Assembly: GCF_902167145.1 (NCBI RefSeq)
Contig: NW_023367362.1
Coordinates: 62,001-126,000 of the forward strand
DNA from: Zea mays
Taxonomy: Eukaryota; Streptophyta; Magnoliopsida; Poales; Poaceae
Length of the DNA: 64,000 bases
Direction of reading: 5' to 3'
The translations under genes were made by a program, and so were the position numbers. Position 1 is the stretch's first letter. Every line of letters begins with the position of its first letter. Positions 13,254 through 23,235 of this stretch are shown in pieces. A model generated the notes under the pieces. The model searched no databases and was not told the DNA's origin. It saw only the letters and a program-made list of their open reading frames with translations.

Positions 13254-14852
13254 GTGTATGAGCGTCTGGTCGATGATCAATTGCCACACAACCCCCATTT
13301 TGTCGAAAATAGCCATGAACGACCATTTTCAATAATACCGAAGGCTAACACGTACGAGTTTTTATACAAGAAATGGTTTCCACCAGAAATCCAAGAATGT
13401 AATCTATGGCAAGGAAACATATGTGGGGTGAGATTTATGAGCCTCTAGTCGATGATAAATGGCCACACAACCCCCATTTTTGTCGAAAATAGCCATGAAC
13501 GACCATTTTCAATAATACCGAAGGCTAACACCTACGGATTTTTGACCAAGAATGGTCTCCACGAGAAATCCAAGAATGTGATCTATGGCAAGGAAACATA
13601 TGTGGGGTGAGGTGTATGAGCCTCTGGTCGATGATCAATGGCCACACAACCCCCATATTTTATGAAAATAGCCATGAGCGACCTTGAAAATAGCCATGAG
13701 CGACCATTTTCAATAATACTAGAGGCTAACACGTACGGATTTATGACCAAGAAATGGTCTCCACCAGAAATCCAAGAATGTGATCTATGGCAAGGAAACA
13801 TATGTGGGGTGAGGTGTATGAGCCTCTGGTCGATGATCAATGGCCACACAACCCCCATTTTTTATGAAAATAGCCATGAACTACCATTTTCAAAAATACC
13901 AAAGGCTAACACCTACGGATTTTTGACCAAGAAATGGTCTCCACCAGAAATCCAAGAATGTGATCTATGGCAAGGAAACATATGTAGGGTGAGGTGTACG
14001 AGCCTCTGGTCGATGATCAATGGCCACAGAACCCCCATTTTGCCGAAAATAGCCATGAACGACCATTTTCAATAATATCGAAGGCTAACACCTACGGATT
14101 TTTGACCAAGAAATGGTCTCCACCAGAAATCCAAGAATGTGATCTATGGCAAGGAAACATATGTGGGGTGAGGTGTATGAGCCTCTGGTCGAAGATCAAT
14201 GGCCACACAACCCCCATTTTTGTCGAAAATAGCCATGAACGACCATTTTCAATAATACCGAAGGCTAACACCTACGGATTTTTGACCAAGAAATGGTCTC
14301 CACCAGAAATCCAAGAATGTGATCTATGGCAAGGAAACATATGTGGGGTGAGGTGTATGAGCGTCTGGTCGATGATCAATGGCCACACAACCCCCATTTT
14401 TTATGAAAATAGCCATGAACGACCATTTTCAATAATACCGAAGGCTAACACCTACGATTTTTTGACCAAGAAATGGTCTCCACCAGAAAAACAAGAATGT
14501 GACCTATGGCAAGGAAACATATGTGGGGTGAGGTGTACGAGGCTCTGGTGTATGATCAATGGCCACACAACCCCCATTTTTATGAAAATAGCCATGAGCG
14601 ACCTTGAAAATAGCCATGAGCGACCATTTTCAATAATACTAGAGGCTAACACCTACGGATTTTAGACCAAGAAATGGTCTCCACCAGAAATCCAAGAATG
14701 TGATCTATGGCAAGGAAACATATGTGGGGTGAGGTGTATGAGCGTCTGGTCGATGATCAATGGCCACACAACCCCCATTTTTGTCAAAAATAGCCATGAA
14801 CGACCATTTTCAATAATATTAGAGGCTAAGACCTACGGATTTTTTACCAAGA
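13254..14852 (+). repeat. Knob-180 satellite, forward block
   Basis: About nine forward monomers that mirror the order of variants in 11.67-12.9 kb, forming the right arm of the inverted duplication. The block ends where TTTTTACCAAGA meets TTGCCATAGATC of the next reverse block. Confidence 0.9.
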
Positions 14853-15021
14853 TTGCCATAGATCACATTCTTGGAATTTCTGGTGGAGACCATTTCTTGG
14901 TCTAAAATCCGTAGGTGTTAGCCTCTAGTATTATTGAAAATGGTCGCTCACGGCTATTTTCAAGGTCGCTCATGGCTATTTTCATAAAAAATGGGGGTTG
15001 TGTGGCCACCTCACTACACAT
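14853..15021 (-). repeat. Knob-180 satellite, single inverted fragment
   Basis: Less than one reverse-oriented monomer, with a deletion after TGTGGCCA near 15008. Orientation switches back inside the CATATG palindrome at 15019-15024, the self-complementary hexamer present in every monomer. Confidence 0.85.
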
Positions 15022-16575
15022 ATGTGGGGTGAGGTGTACGAGCCTCTGGTCGATGATCAATGGCCACACAACCCCCATTTTGCCGAAAATAGCCATGAAC
15101 GACCATTTTCAATAATACCGAAGGCTAACACCTACAGATTTTTGACCAAGAAATGGTTTCCACCAGAAATCCAAGAATGTGATCTATGGCAAGGAAACAT
15201 ATGTGGGGTGAGGTGTATGAGCCTCTGGTCGATGATCAATGGCCACACAACCCCCATTTTTGTCGAAAATAGCCATGAACGACCATTTTCAATAATATCG
15301 AAGGCTAACACCTACGGATTTTTGACCAAGAAATGGTCTCCACCAGAAATCCAAGAATGTGATCTACGACAAGGAAACATATGTGGGGTGAGGTGTATGA
15401 GCCTCTGGTCGACGATGAATGGCCACACAACCCCCATTTTGCCGAAAATAGCCATGAATGACCATTTTCAATAATACCGAAGGCTAACACGTACGAGTTT
15501 TTAACCAAGAAATGGTTTCCACCAGAAATCCAAGAATGTAATCTATGGCAAGGAAACATATGTGGGGTGAGGTTTATGAGCCTCTAGTCGATGATAAATG
15601 GCCACACAACCCCCATTTTTTATGAAAATAGCCATGAGCGACCTTGAAAATAGCCATGAGCGACCATTTTCAATAATACTAGAGGCTAACACCTACGGAT
15701 TTTAGACCAAGAAATGGTCTCCACCAGAAATCCAAGTGGCCACACAACCCCCATTTTTTATGAAAATAGCCATGAGCGACCTTGAAAATAGCCATGAGCG
15801 ACCATTTTCAATAATACTAGAGGCTAACACCTACGGATTTTAGACCAAGAAATGGTCTCCACCAGAAATCCAAGAATGTGATCTATGGCAAGGAAACATA
15901 TGTGGGGTGAGGTGTACGAGCCTCTGGTCGATGATCAATGGCCACACAACCCCCATTTTGCCGAAAATAGCCATGAACGACCATTTTCAATAATACCGAA
16001 GGCTAACACGTACGAGTTTTTAACCAAGAAATGGTCTCCACCAGAAATCCAAGAATGTGATCTATGGCAAGGAAACATATGTGGGGTGAGGTGTATGAGC
16101 GTCTAGTCGATGATCAATGGCCACACAACCCCCATTTTTGTCGAAAATAGCCATGAATGACCATTTTCAATAATACCGAAAGGCTAACACATTACGGATT
16201 TTTGCCCAAGAAATGGTCTCCACCAGAAATCCAAGAATGTGATCTATGGCAAGGAAACATATGTGTAGTGAGGTGTATGAGCCTCTGGTCGAAGATCAAT
16301 GGCCACACAACCCCCATTTTTGTCGAAAATAGCCATGAATGACCATTTTCAAAAATACCAAAGGCTAACACATTCGGATTTTTGCCCAAGAAATGGTCTC
16401 CACCAGAAATCCAAGAATGTGATCTATGGCAAGGAAACATATGTGGGGTGAGGTGTATGAGCGTCTGGTCGATGATCAATGGCCACACAACCCCCATTTT
16501 TGTCGAAAATAGCCATGAACGACCATTTTCAATAATACCGAAGGCTAACACCTACGGATTTTTGACCAAGAAATG
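15022..16575 (+). repeat. Knob-180 satellite, forward block
   Basis: About eight forward monomers, including two 202-bp-type units. A deletion near 15736 joins AAATCCAAG to TGGCCACAC, removing most of one monomer's middle. The block ends with the same AAGAAATGG/GGGGTTGTGTGG switch as at 11025. No gene is seen. Confidence 0.9.
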
Positions 16576-19500
16576 GGGGTTGTGTGGCCATTGATCATCG
16601 ACCAGACGCTCATACACCTCATCCCACATATGTTTCCTTGCCATAGATCACATTCTTGGATTTCTGGTGGAGACCATTTCTTGGTCAAAAATCCGTAGGT
16701 GTTAGCCTTCGGTATTATTGTAAATGGTCATTCATGGCTATTTTCGACAAAAATGGGGGTTGTGTGGCCATTGATCATCGACCAGAGGCTCATACACCTC
16801 ACCCCACATATGTTTCCTTGCCATAGATCACATTCTTGGATTTCTGGTGGAGACCATTTCTTGGTCAAAAATCTGTAGGTCTTAGCCTCTAATATTATTG
16901 AAAATTGTCGCTCATGGCTATTTTCATAAAAAAATGGGGGTTGTGTGGCCATTTATCATCGACTAGAGGCTCATAAATCTCACCCCACATATGTTTCCTT
17001 GCCATAGATCACATTCTTGGATTTCTGGTGGAGACCATTTCTTGGTCAAAAATCCGTAGGTGTTAGCCTTCGGTATTATTGTAAATGGTCATTCATGGCT
17101 ATTTTCGGCAAAATGGACCATTTCTTGGTCAAAAATCCGTAGGTGTTAGCCTTCGGTATTATTGAAAATGGTCGTTCATGGCTATTTTCGACAAAAATGG
17201 GGGTTGTGTGGCCATTGATCATCGACCAGACGCTCATACACCTCACCCCACATATGTTTCCTTGCCATAGATCACATTCTTGGATTTCTGGTGGAGACCA
17301 TTTCTTGGTCTAAAATCCGTAGGTGTTAGCCTCTAGTATTATTGAAAATGGTCGCTCATGGCTATTTTCAAGGTCGCTCATGGCTATTTTCATAAAAATG
17401 GGGGTTGTGTGGCCATTGATCATACACCAGAGCCTCGTACACCTCACCCCACATATGTTTCCTTGCCATAGGTCACATTCTTGTTTTTCTGGTGGAGACC
17501 ATTTCTTGGTCAAAAAATCGTAGGTGTTAGCCTTCGGTATTATTGAAAATGGTCGTTCATGGCTACTTTCATAAAAAATGGGGGTTGTGTGGCCATTGAT
17601 CATCGACCAGACGCTCATACACCTCACCCCACATATGTTTCCTTGCCATAGATCACATTCTTGGATTTCTGGTGGAGACCATTTCTTGGTCAAAAATCCG
17701 TAGGTGTTAGCCTTCAGTATTATTGAAAATGGTCGTTCATGGCTATTTTCGACAAAAATGGGGGTTGTGTGGCCATTGATCTTCGACCAGAGGCTCATAC
17801 ACCTCACCCCACATATGTTTCCTTGCCATAGATCACATTCTTGGATTTCTGGTGGAGACCATTTCTTGGTCAAAAATCCGTAGGTGTTAGCCTTCGATAT
17901 TATTGAAAATGGTCGTTCATGGCTATTTTCGACAAAAATGGGGGTTGTGTGGCCATTGATCATCGACCAGAGGCTCGTACACCTCACTACACATATGTTT
18001 CCTTGCCATAGATCACATTCTTGGATTTCTGGTGGAGACCATTTCTTGGTCAAAAATCCGTAGGTGTTAGCCTTCGATATTATTAAAAATGGTCGTTCAT
18101 GGCTATTTTCGACAAAAATGGGGGTTGTGTGGCCATTGATCATCGACCAGAGGCTCGTACACCTCACTACACATATGTTTCCTTGCCATAGATCACATTC
18201 TTGGATTTCTGGTGGAGACCATTTCTTGGTTAAAAACTCGTAGGTGTTAGCCTTCGGTATTATTGAAAATGGTCGTTCATGGCTATTTTCGGCAAAATGG
18301 GGGTTCTGTGGCCATTGATCATCGACCTAGAGGCTCGTACACCTCACCCCACATATGTTTCCTTGCCATAGATCACATTCTTGGATTTCTGGTGGAGACC
18401 ATTTCTTGGTCAAAAATCCGTAGGTAGTTAGACTTTGGTATTTTTGAAAATGGTCGTTCATGGCTATTTTCATAAAAAATGGGGGTTGTGTGGCCATTGA
18501 TCATCGACCAGAGGCTCATACACCTCACCCCACATATGTTTCCTTGCCATAGATCACATTCTTGGATTTCTGGTGGAGACCATTTCTTGGTCAAAAATCC
18601 GTACGTGTTAGCCTCTAGTATTATTGAAAATGGTCGCTCATGGCTATTTTCAAGGTCGCTCATGGCTATTTTCATAAAAAATGGGGGTTGTGTGGCCATT
18701 GATCATCGACCATGAGGCTCATACACCTCACCCCACATATGTTTCCTTGCCATAGATCACATTCTTGGATTTCTGGTGGAGACCATTTCTTGGTCAAAAA
18801 TCCGTAGGTGTTAGCCTTCGGTATTACTGAAAATGGTCATTCATGGCTATTTTCGGCAAAATGGGGGTTGTGTGGCCATTGATCATCGACCAGAGGCTCG
18901 TACACCTCACCCCACATATGTTTCCATGCCATAGATCACATTCTTGGATTTCTAGGTGGAGACCATTTCTTAGTTAAAAATCCGTACGTGTTAGCCTTTG
19001 GTATTTTTGAAAATGGTCATTCATGGCTATTTTCGACAAAAATTGGGGTTGTGTGGCCATTGATCATCGACTAGAGGCTCATACACCTCACCCCACATAT
19101 GTTTCCTTGCCATAGATCACATTCTTGGATTTCTGGTGGAGACCATTTCTTGGTCAAAAATCCGTAGGTGTTAGCCTTCGGTATTATTGAAAATGGTCGT
19201 TCATGGCTATTTTCGACAAAAATGGGGGTTGTGTGGCCATTGATCATCGACCAGAGGCTCATACACCTCACCCCACATATGTTTCCTTGCCATAGATCAC
19301 ATTCTTGGATTTCTGGTGGAGACCATTTCTTGGTCAAAAATCCGTACGTGTTAGCCTCTAGTATTATTGAAAATGGTCGCTCATGGCTATTTTCAAGGCC
19401 GCTCATGGCTATTTTCATAAAAAATGGGGGTTGTGTGGCCATTGATCATCGACCAGAGGCTCATACACCTCACCCCACATATGTTTCCTTGCCATAGATC

Positions 19501-19816
19501 ACATTCTTGGATTTCTGGTGGAGACCATTTCTTGGTCAAAAATCCGTAGGTGTTAGCCTTCGGTATTATTGAAAATGGTCATTCATGGCTATTTTTGGCA
19601 AAATGGGGGTTGTGTGGCCATTGATCATCGACCAGACGCTCATACACCTCACCCCACATATGTTTCCTTGCCATAGATCACATTTTGGATTTCTGGTGGA
19701 GACCATTTCTTGGTTAAAAACTCGTACGTGTTAGCCTTCGGTATTATTGAAAATGGTCATTCATGGCTATTTTCGGCAAAATGGACCATTTCTTGGTCAA
19801 AAATCCGTAGGTATAG
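16576..19816 (-). repeat. Knob-180 satellite, inverted block left of the retrotransposon
   Basis: About 17 reverse monomers up to the left LTR. 16.58-18.7 kb repeats the variant order of 11.03-12.9 kb, so a segment of about 2 kb has been duplicated at a spacing of about 5.6 kb. A deletion junction (CGGCAAAATGG joined to ACCATTTCTTGG) occurs at ~17110 and again at ~19785, just before the insertion site. No gene is seen. Confidence 0.92.
19812..19816. repeat. Left target-site flank (imperfect duplication)
   Basis: The five bases before the left LTR are TATAG. The five after the right LTR are GTTAG. Uninterrupted satellite reads GTAGGTGTTAGCC here, so GTTAG is the expected 5-bp duplication. The left copy has lost one base and changed another. 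Confidence 0.6.
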
Positions 19817-20440
19817 TGTCGGTGTTTTGGGTCCGACCGCACACCCGGGGTTGCCCCTCAAGGTGTTTTTAGGAGTAGGACGGTGTCAACGACTGTAGCA
19901 AAATGGTTCGTGCCGATCGCACGAGGGACAATGGACAAGATTTGCAGGTTCGGGCAGCTTAGAAGTGCGTAACACCCTACGTCCTGGTGAGTATACGAGC
20001 GTGGTTACAAGAGGGTTCTCTGGATAGAGGGCGCAGAGAGTTTATGTGGGTGGCTAAGTAGAACAGGGTCGATCGATCTGAAGGGGTGCCCCCTAGGCCT
20101 TATATACTCGACCGTGGGGCAGTACACGTGAATATGATAACAACAAGTAGCTAAAAGATAGTGAACCTCTTGAGTATATCCCTACGTACCCTTCGCCGAC
20201 TTATCCTCGCACGGCTCTGTTGCCTGGGGGCTTCAGCGCGGGAAAGTCGGGTCTCTGTTGCGATACATTCGTCCGTCGTTGTGGGCCGCCTGGGTTTGCA
20301 CTTAATCAGTCTCACGTCTTCTTTGTTGGTTGTCTTTTCCTAGGCCCATGAAAGAATGACCTTACGAATTATCGGGCCCTTGGGCCTTTCGTTAGGCCTT
20401 TTACTTCTTTAGTGGACCCAGGGGATATCTATCCCCCACA
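19817..20440 (-). repeat. Left LTR (3' LTR of the element)
   Basis: 624 bp, beginning TGTCGGTGTT and ending TCCCCCACA on the plus strand. It matches 33391-34014 except at five positions: A/C in GGGC[A/C]GCTT, C/A in GAGGG[C/A]GCAG, A/T in GCGAT[A/T]CATTC, T/G in GTCCG[T/G]CGTTG and T/C in GCCCA[T/C]GAAAG. There are no indels between the two LTRs. Confidence 0.96.
20098..20107 (-). promoter_or_regulatory. TATA box of the left LTR
   Basis: On the minus strand the LTR reads GTATATAAGG, a good plant TATA box. A CACGTG hexamer lies about 18 bp upstream of it (20125-20130). The same arrangement is in the right LTR. Confidence 0.6.
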
Positions 20441-20453
20441 AGCCCCCGATCTT
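20441..20453 (-). other. Polypurine tract
   Basis: Immediately upstream of the 3' LTR in element orientation the minus strand reads AAGATCGGGGGCT before TGTGGGGGATA. This is the expected place and base composition for the plus-strand DNA primer, though it is interrupted by pyrimidines. Confidence 0.7.
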
Positions 20454-20890
20454 TGTGTTGATTTAGAGGTAATCAACTCAAAGATCCAAGGTCCAAAAAA
20501 TGACTTCCTGCTGTCTTCTCTGACTCTGATCACTCGTCCGACCAAAGTTTGGTTTTGTGCTTGTGCCTTAGAGGTCGGCATTTTTGGATTGTAAGACTCT
20601 GGACTTCATTGGGTGCACCGGAGGTGCACCCAATGGGTGTAGCCCCCGACCTTTGAGTAGATTTTAGAAGATAATCTACTCGAAGGTCTTCTTCCAAAGG
20701 TTATCTCCATTCGCGCTCCTGCATCTCGGTTGAGGATTAGTCTTTTCAATCTTGCTCTACGCCTTAGAAGTCGGCGCCATATCGGTTTAGAATAATATTC
20801 CATGGGGTGCACCGGAGGTGCACCCAATGGGTGTAGCCCCCGACCTTCAAATGGATTTTTTAAGGATAATCCATTCGAAGGTCTTCCTTT
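20441..20890. repeat. Three-copy spaced repeat with polypurine-like tracts
   Basis: A segment beginning AGCCCCCGA[T/C]CTT occurs at 20441, 20641 and 20836. Each copy is followed by a short imperfect stem-loop (for example GTAGATT...AATCTAC) and then GGTC. Two copies are preceded by a perfect inverted repeat, GGGTGCACC and GGTGCACCC around GGA, near 20610-20630 and 20804-20824. No gene is seen here. Confidence 0.75.
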
Positions 20891-21498
20891 CGCTTGTGGA
20901 AACTGGCATGAGGCTATTTTGCATTATGCTTTGGAGGTCAGCATTATGTCATCAATATTTTGCTGCCAAGGTCAGCATATATTTTGTCTTTAGCAGCCGA
21001 GTTTGCAATCCATCCATATCTTGCTAGGTAGTGCAATTTATTTGCTTCTGTGATTGATTGGACGTTTGACGGACGTTCTCTGTCTAGTCTTCACGTCGCT
21101 TCTGTCGGCCATATCTTGTACTTTGCTGGTTATATTTAGCTTTCCTCTGATCCTTACTGATATCTCATTTTTGTCTTGAGGTATTCACTGCATGCCCTGC
21201 ACGGATGTGACCGTTTGAAAAATATACTGATAATTCCTGGGCGTCCCCCCCCCAATGGGTGTGGGCAAGGGACGGCTTGGTACGCTGAGTGTTTTAGCCG
21301 GTTGCCTCTGAGTAGTAATGCGATGGGACGGCTAGTGTAATCATATCCTTTGCGCTGTTGACTGGAGTCCCAATGGGTGTAGTGTTGCATGAAACGGCGT
21401 CCGCCGTCTGACGTGTCTTCAGATGGGTGGAAGTGCTTATTGAATGCCTTGCGACTGTTCAGTGACCGCGGTTAGAAGTGAGCGGTTGCCTTTCCCCT
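20891..21498. other. Non-coding internal region of the retrotransposon
   Basis: No convincing reading frame. It includes a run of nine C at 21245-21253 and two copies of CAATGGGTGT (21253, 21371), a 10-mer also at 20631, 20825 and 24621. The right end is the presumed promoter region of the acidic ORF that follows. Confidence 0.5.
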
Positions 21499-21499
21499 C

Positions 21500-21507
21500 T
21501 ATAAATA
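21500..21507 (+). promoter_or_regulatory. TATA box for the acidic antisense ORF
   Basis: TATAAATA on the plus strand, about 89 bp upstream of the ATG at 21589, with a pyrimidine-rich stretch between. The spacing allows transcription to start near 21530 with a ~60-base leader. This suggests the ORF is a real transcription unit running against the element's own genes. Confidence 0.55.
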
Positions 21508-21588
21508 ACCCCTTTGCTTCTCTGGTTTCTTCACATCTCTTCGCTGCTCCTTACTGCCTTCTTTTCCTCTCCTCTGTCTGCTTCCGCC

Positions 21589-22044
21589 ATGGGCAAGAAC
21601 AACAAGCGCAAGCGCGAGCCGACTCCTCCATCGGAGGATTTCGGTGACTCGGAATACTCGGAGGAGGAGTTCTCCTCCGAGTCCGAGGGGTCTCCGGCTC
21701 CCGTCTCTCCCCCGGCGTCGTCCGATGACTCGGACGACTCCCAGGGGATAGCCGCGGAGGTCTGGACGTACATCCGGGCCGTCGAGCGCTCCGGGCTCGA
21801 AGGCTCGGATGAGTCGGAGTACTCCTCGGATGAGGAGGACTCGGACGGCGGCGACGAGGGTGAAGACGACGACGACGACGACGACGACGATAACGGCGAC
21901 GGTGACGGCAGCGGCAGTGGCAGGGGCGGCGGCGACGGCAGCAGGGACAGCACCAAGGGCGACAGCAGCAGGGGCAGCACCAAGGGCAGTAGCAGGGGCA
22001 GCACCAAGGGCGGCGACGGCGGCAGGGGCAGGGCCAGTGGCTAG
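21589..22044 (+). CDS. Small acidic, Ser/Gly-rich protein encoded antisense in the retrotransposon
   Basis: The ATG at 21589 was chosen because it has a strong context (GCCATGG) and lies downstream of a TATA box; the frame is open further upstream but without an ATG. The product is 151 aa. Residues 1-10 are basic (MGKNNKRKRE), a possible nuclear signal. Residues 12-55 are rich in Ser, Glu and Asp. Around 90-110 is a run of about nine Asp after an acidic stretch. The C-terminal third repeats short Gly/Ser/Arg units ending in STKG (four times). No catalytic domain is recognisable. Low-complexity acidic proteins of this kind may bind basic proteins or chromatin, but that is only inference. The sequence is GC-rich at third positions like grass genes. 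Grande is reported to carry an antisense gene ('gene 23'); I cannot tell whether this ORF or the next gene corresponds to it. Confidence 0.6.
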   Translation: MGKNNKRKREPTPPSEDFGDSEYSEEEFSSESEGSPAPVSPPASSDDSDDSQGIAAEVWTYIRAVERSGLEGSDESEYSSDEEDSDGGDEGEDDDDDDDDDNGDGDGSGSGRGGGDGSRDSTKGDSSRGSTKGSSRGSTKGGDGGRGRASG

Positions 22045-22262
22045 ACGCCACTGGTCTTCTTAGATGTTAGTATAGTTTAGTATAGCTAGAATAATGTAGT
22101 AGTAATTAGTGTAATTTAGTAGTAGTAGTAATGTAGAGTAGAATTAGGGAAGTACCAACTCGTGAAGAGTTGGTTTGTAAACTCGTTAACTTCCCTTTAA
22201 TGAAGACTGTCGTTTATCCCCCCTTTTTGATGACTTGTCATTGCTTTTGCTGAATGTTGAGC
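22045..22262. other. Spacer after the acidic ORF
   Basis: AT-rich, with many TAGTA repeats at 22070-22145. No coding potential and no canonical AATAAA. It is probably the 3' untranslated region of the acidic ORF. Confidence 0.4.
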
Positions 22263-22955
22263 TGATTCTTTTGATATAGTAGAAATAACGCCGAGCGATG
22301 TGAAGATTGACATCAGCGCTTTAGAAGTAACACTGAGCAATCGAACACAAGACCAGCGTTTTAGAGGCAATGCCGAATGATAGAAGGTCGGCATCGGCAT
22401 TTTAGAAGTAATGCCAAGCGACAAAATACGGGGCCGGCATTTTAGAAATAACGCCGAGTGATTGAATGTCGGCGTCGGCATTTTAGAAGTAATGCTGAGC
22501 GTTTGAACACGTGGTCGGCGTGTTAAAGGGCACGCCGAGTGATTGAAAGTCGTCGTCGGCATTTTAGAAGTAATGCCGAGCGATTGAACACGTGGTCGGC
22601 GTGTTAGAGGACATGCCGAGTGATTGAAGGTCGGCTTCGGCATTTTAGAGGCAACGCCGAGCGATTGAGCACGTGGTCGGCGTTTTTTTTAGAGGCAACA
22701 CCGAGTGATTGAAGGTCGGCGTCGGCATTTTAGAAGTAATGCCGGGCGATTGAACACGTGGTCGGCGTTTTAGAGGCAACACCGGGTGATTTGAAGGTCG
22801 GCGTCGGCATTTTAGAAGTAATGCCGAGCGATTGAACACGTGGTCGGCGTTTTAGAGGCAGCGCCGAGTGATTTGAAGGTCGGCGTCGGTATTTTAGAAG
22901 TAATGTCGAGCGATTGAACACGTGGTCGGCGTTTTAGAGGCAGCGCCGAGTGATA
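22263..22955. repeat. ~82-bp tandem array with CACGTG boxes
   Basis: Units of 81-85 bp, each made of two related ~41-bp halves: one reads like GCCGAGCGATTGAACACGTG, the other like GCCGAGTGATTGAAGGTCGG. CACGTG occurs at 22508, 22589, 22670, 22755, 22837 and 22919 (spacings 81, 81, 85, 82, 82). Copies left of 22500 are more decayed and lack the hexamer. A seventh CACGTG lies at 23039. The array sits upstream of the antisense gene starting at 23236. Confidence 0.88.
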
Positions 22956-23235
22956 GCCAGCTTCTCAAGTTACTTTGAGGAAAATGACCGAGTGATGAGG
23001 TGGCACATCGGCTTTCTTGGAAATAACTGTTGGATATCCACGTGGCATGCTGGGATTTCGGAGATGACCGCCGGGTGATGACTGGGCACTTTTTGAAAAG
23101 GTATCTGGCTCAAGAATATCCCTTAAGAGTCGCGCTTTTAGCCGCCTTTGCTTTCCGTGCCCTAGTTCTTGCATTTCCGCATCTGAATCTTCTCTGCCAC
23201 TCGCCTCCTGCTCTGTTTCGCCAGCGAGAAGCAAG

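Noticed and set aside
20161..20343. Sixty-codon frames inside both LTRs
   Set aside because: They are short, on the strand opposite to element transcription, and lie wholly inside the LTR. The copy in the right LTR exists only because LTRs are duplicated.
21531..22051. Minus-strand frames of 158 and 166 codons opposite the acidic ORF
   Set aside because: They are the complement of a GC-rich low-complexity coding region and give Leu/Ser/Pro or Arg/Pro/Cys runs with no family likeness. The plus-strand frame has the TATA box and the ATG context.
22197..22921. Minus-strand frames with repeated peptide units over the 82-bp array
   Set aside because: They are translations of the tandem repeat; the frame shifts wherever a unit is not a multiple of three.
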